63,765 bases of DNA from an uncultured Alphaproteobacteria bacterium. GTDB lineage: Bacteria > Pseudomonadota > Alphaproteobacteria > HIMB59 > GCA-002718135. Numbering within the stretch: the first letter of the stretch is position 1; every line of letters begins with the position of its first letter. Below the pieces are notes generated by a model. The model ran no database searches and had not been told where the DNA came from. It saw nothing but the letters and a program-made list of their open reading frames with translations. A program made the position numbers and the translations under genes. Where the stretch lies: the NCBI GenBank assembly GCA_902613275.1, contig CACMGM010000006.1, positions 1-63,765 on the forward strand, given 5' to 3'. Positions 62,932 to 63,765 of the stretch are shown here, in pieces.

Positions 62932-63765
62932 GTGGAGGTTAAAACCTTATTAGAGGAGGGCTACAGCAATAATATCTTTTTAAGAAAAACTAAAGGTTAT
63001 TACGAGCTCATGAAGCCAAGAGTAATGTCTCTAGTTATTTTTACTGCCTTCACTGGAATGCTTTTGGCACCAGACCAGATTCCCATTTTAAATTATTTGA
63101 TTATTATTGTTGCAGTTGCTTTAGGAGCAGGTTCTTCAGCTGCAATCAATATGTGGTTTGATGAAGATATAGATAGAACTATGGAAAGGACTAAACTGAG
63201 GCCAATTCCTCTGGGAATTGTCTCAAAAAATGAAGCTTTAGTTCTTGGAATTCTCACTGGAACAGTATCATTAATTTTAATGCAATGGTTTTCTAATTCA
63301 CTTGCTACAAGCTTATTACTTTTTACAATTTTGTTTTATATATTTATTTATACCTTTTGGTTAAAAAGAACCACATCGCTTAACATTGTAATAGGTGGAG
63401 CAGCTGGAGCTATTCCACCAATAATTGGATGGACATCCGTTACTCCCGAGATTAGTCTTTTGCCATTAAGTATGTTTCTAATTATTTTTTTTTGGACCCC
63501 ACCACATTTCTGGGCTTTATCAGTTTATAGATTTAATGATTATGCAAAAGCTAAAGTTCCTATGTTACCAAATGTTAGCAGTATAGATGAAACAAAAAAA
63601 CAAATTATTTATTACTCAGTAATTTTGATAGCTTCAAGCTATCTTCCTTATATTGATAGGGGGGTAGGTTTAATATATTTTGTAATAGCAACAATTCTAA
63701 ATTTTTTTTTACTTAACAACGCAATTAAGTTAAAAAAATCTAAAGAAAAAAAATCAATTCCAAAT
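62932..63765 (+). CDS. ctaB: protoheme IX farnesyltransferase CtaB, cut by window end
   Basis: CtaB adds a farnesyl group to haem b to make haem O, the precursor of haem A for the oxidase. The frame opens with GTG at 62932 and stays open for 278 codons to the last base of the window, so the C-terminus is missing. The Asp-rich motif N73-D77-D81 in NMWFDEDIDR, followed by RTKLRPIPLG, and many hydrophobic helices are diagnostic of the UbiA-superfamily haem O synthase. WTPPHFWALS further on is the second conserved motif. It starts 5 bases after ctaD. Confidence 0.93.
   Translation, partial: MEVKTLLEEGYSNNIFLRKTKGYYELMKPRVMSLVIFTAFTGMLLAPDQIPILNYLIIIVAVALGAGSSAAINMWFDEDIDRTMERTKLRPIPLGIVSKNEALVLGILTGTVSLILMQWFSNSLATSLLLFTILFYIFIYTFWLKRTTSLNIVIGGAAGAIPPIIGWTSVTPEISLLPLSMFLIIFFWTPPHFWALSVYRFNDYAKAKVPMLPNVSSIDETKKQIIYYSVILIASSYLPYIDRGVGLIYFVIATILNFFLLNNAIKLKKSKEKKSIPN

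Overview
The window is a strongly A+T-rich, tightly packed stretch of a chromosome from a free-living bacterium, most likely a marine alphaproteobacterium of the streamlined oligotroph type (SAR11-like or HIMB59/AEGEAN-169-like). Pointers to Alphaproteobacteria are the HIG1-domain two-helix protein, the small Coq7 hydroxylase, a DUF3035-type lipoprotein, a ctaC-ctaD-ctaB cytochrome oxidase operon and ubiquinone (ubiA, coq7) genes. Pointers to streamlining are intergenic gaps that never exceed 300 bases, many TAATG/ATGA start-stop overlaps, convergent genes sharing a 4-base stop overlap, and a transporter gene that ends inside a tRNA. The clade name is an inference from style and gene content, not from a marker gene comparison.

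Layout. (1) 1-8.7 kb, housekeeping: two alpha/beta hydrolases, two tiny proteins, an HNH endonuclease, dedA-dsbB-coq7, an MFS transporter running into tRNA-Leu(CAA), then galE-galT-sufE-flavin reductase on the minus strand. (2) 8.8-11.6 kb, a translationally coupled trio (SDR, FAH-family hydrolase, FMN L-lactate dehydrogenase) that fits the last steps of non-phosphorylative L-fucose or L-rhamnose breakdown, followed by a small Rieske-like protein in which both His ligands are Cys. (3) 11.9-19.9 kb, an IolD-like TPP enzyme, two D-2-hydroxyacid dehydrogenases, a CUT2 sugar importer and a Gfo/Idh/MocA oxidoreductase. (4) 20.0-25.2 kb, a second CUT2 importer with a PhyH dioxygenase, a desaturase/hydroxylase-like membrane di-iron protein and a glyoxalase. 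(5) 25.3-43.7 kb, two CUT1 importers around five sulfatases without signal peptides, a second PhyH dioxygenase, an unknown 92-residue protein, a second Gfo/Idh/MocA protein, a ThuA-domain protein and xylose isomerase. (6) 43.7-63.8 kb, core genes: ribF-ileS-lspA-lipoprotein-pgi, rsmD, an RsuA/RluB pseudouridine synthase, a C26 peptidase, tadA, xseA, a lipid A/Kdo/export block (acyltransferase, lpxK, waaA, DUF374, msbA-like), ubiA, rsmE, and the cytochrome oxidase operon, with ctaB cut by the window end.

How it works together. The middle 35 kb looks like a catabolic block for algal sugars: four ABC importers (two CUT2, two CUT1) feed cytoplasmic enzymes. The sulfatases carry the formylglycine-type Cys motif but no export signal, so the simplest reading is that small sulfated sugars or organosulfates are imported intact and desulfated inside the cell. 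Oxidoreductases (Gfo/Idh/MocA, D-2-hydroxyacid dehydrogenases, SDR, lactate dehydrogenase), an FAH hydrolase, IolD and XylA would then carry the carbon skeletons to central metabolism. Substrates are not determined by the sequence. No CRISPR array, rRNA, insertion sequence, phage gene or integrase was seen.
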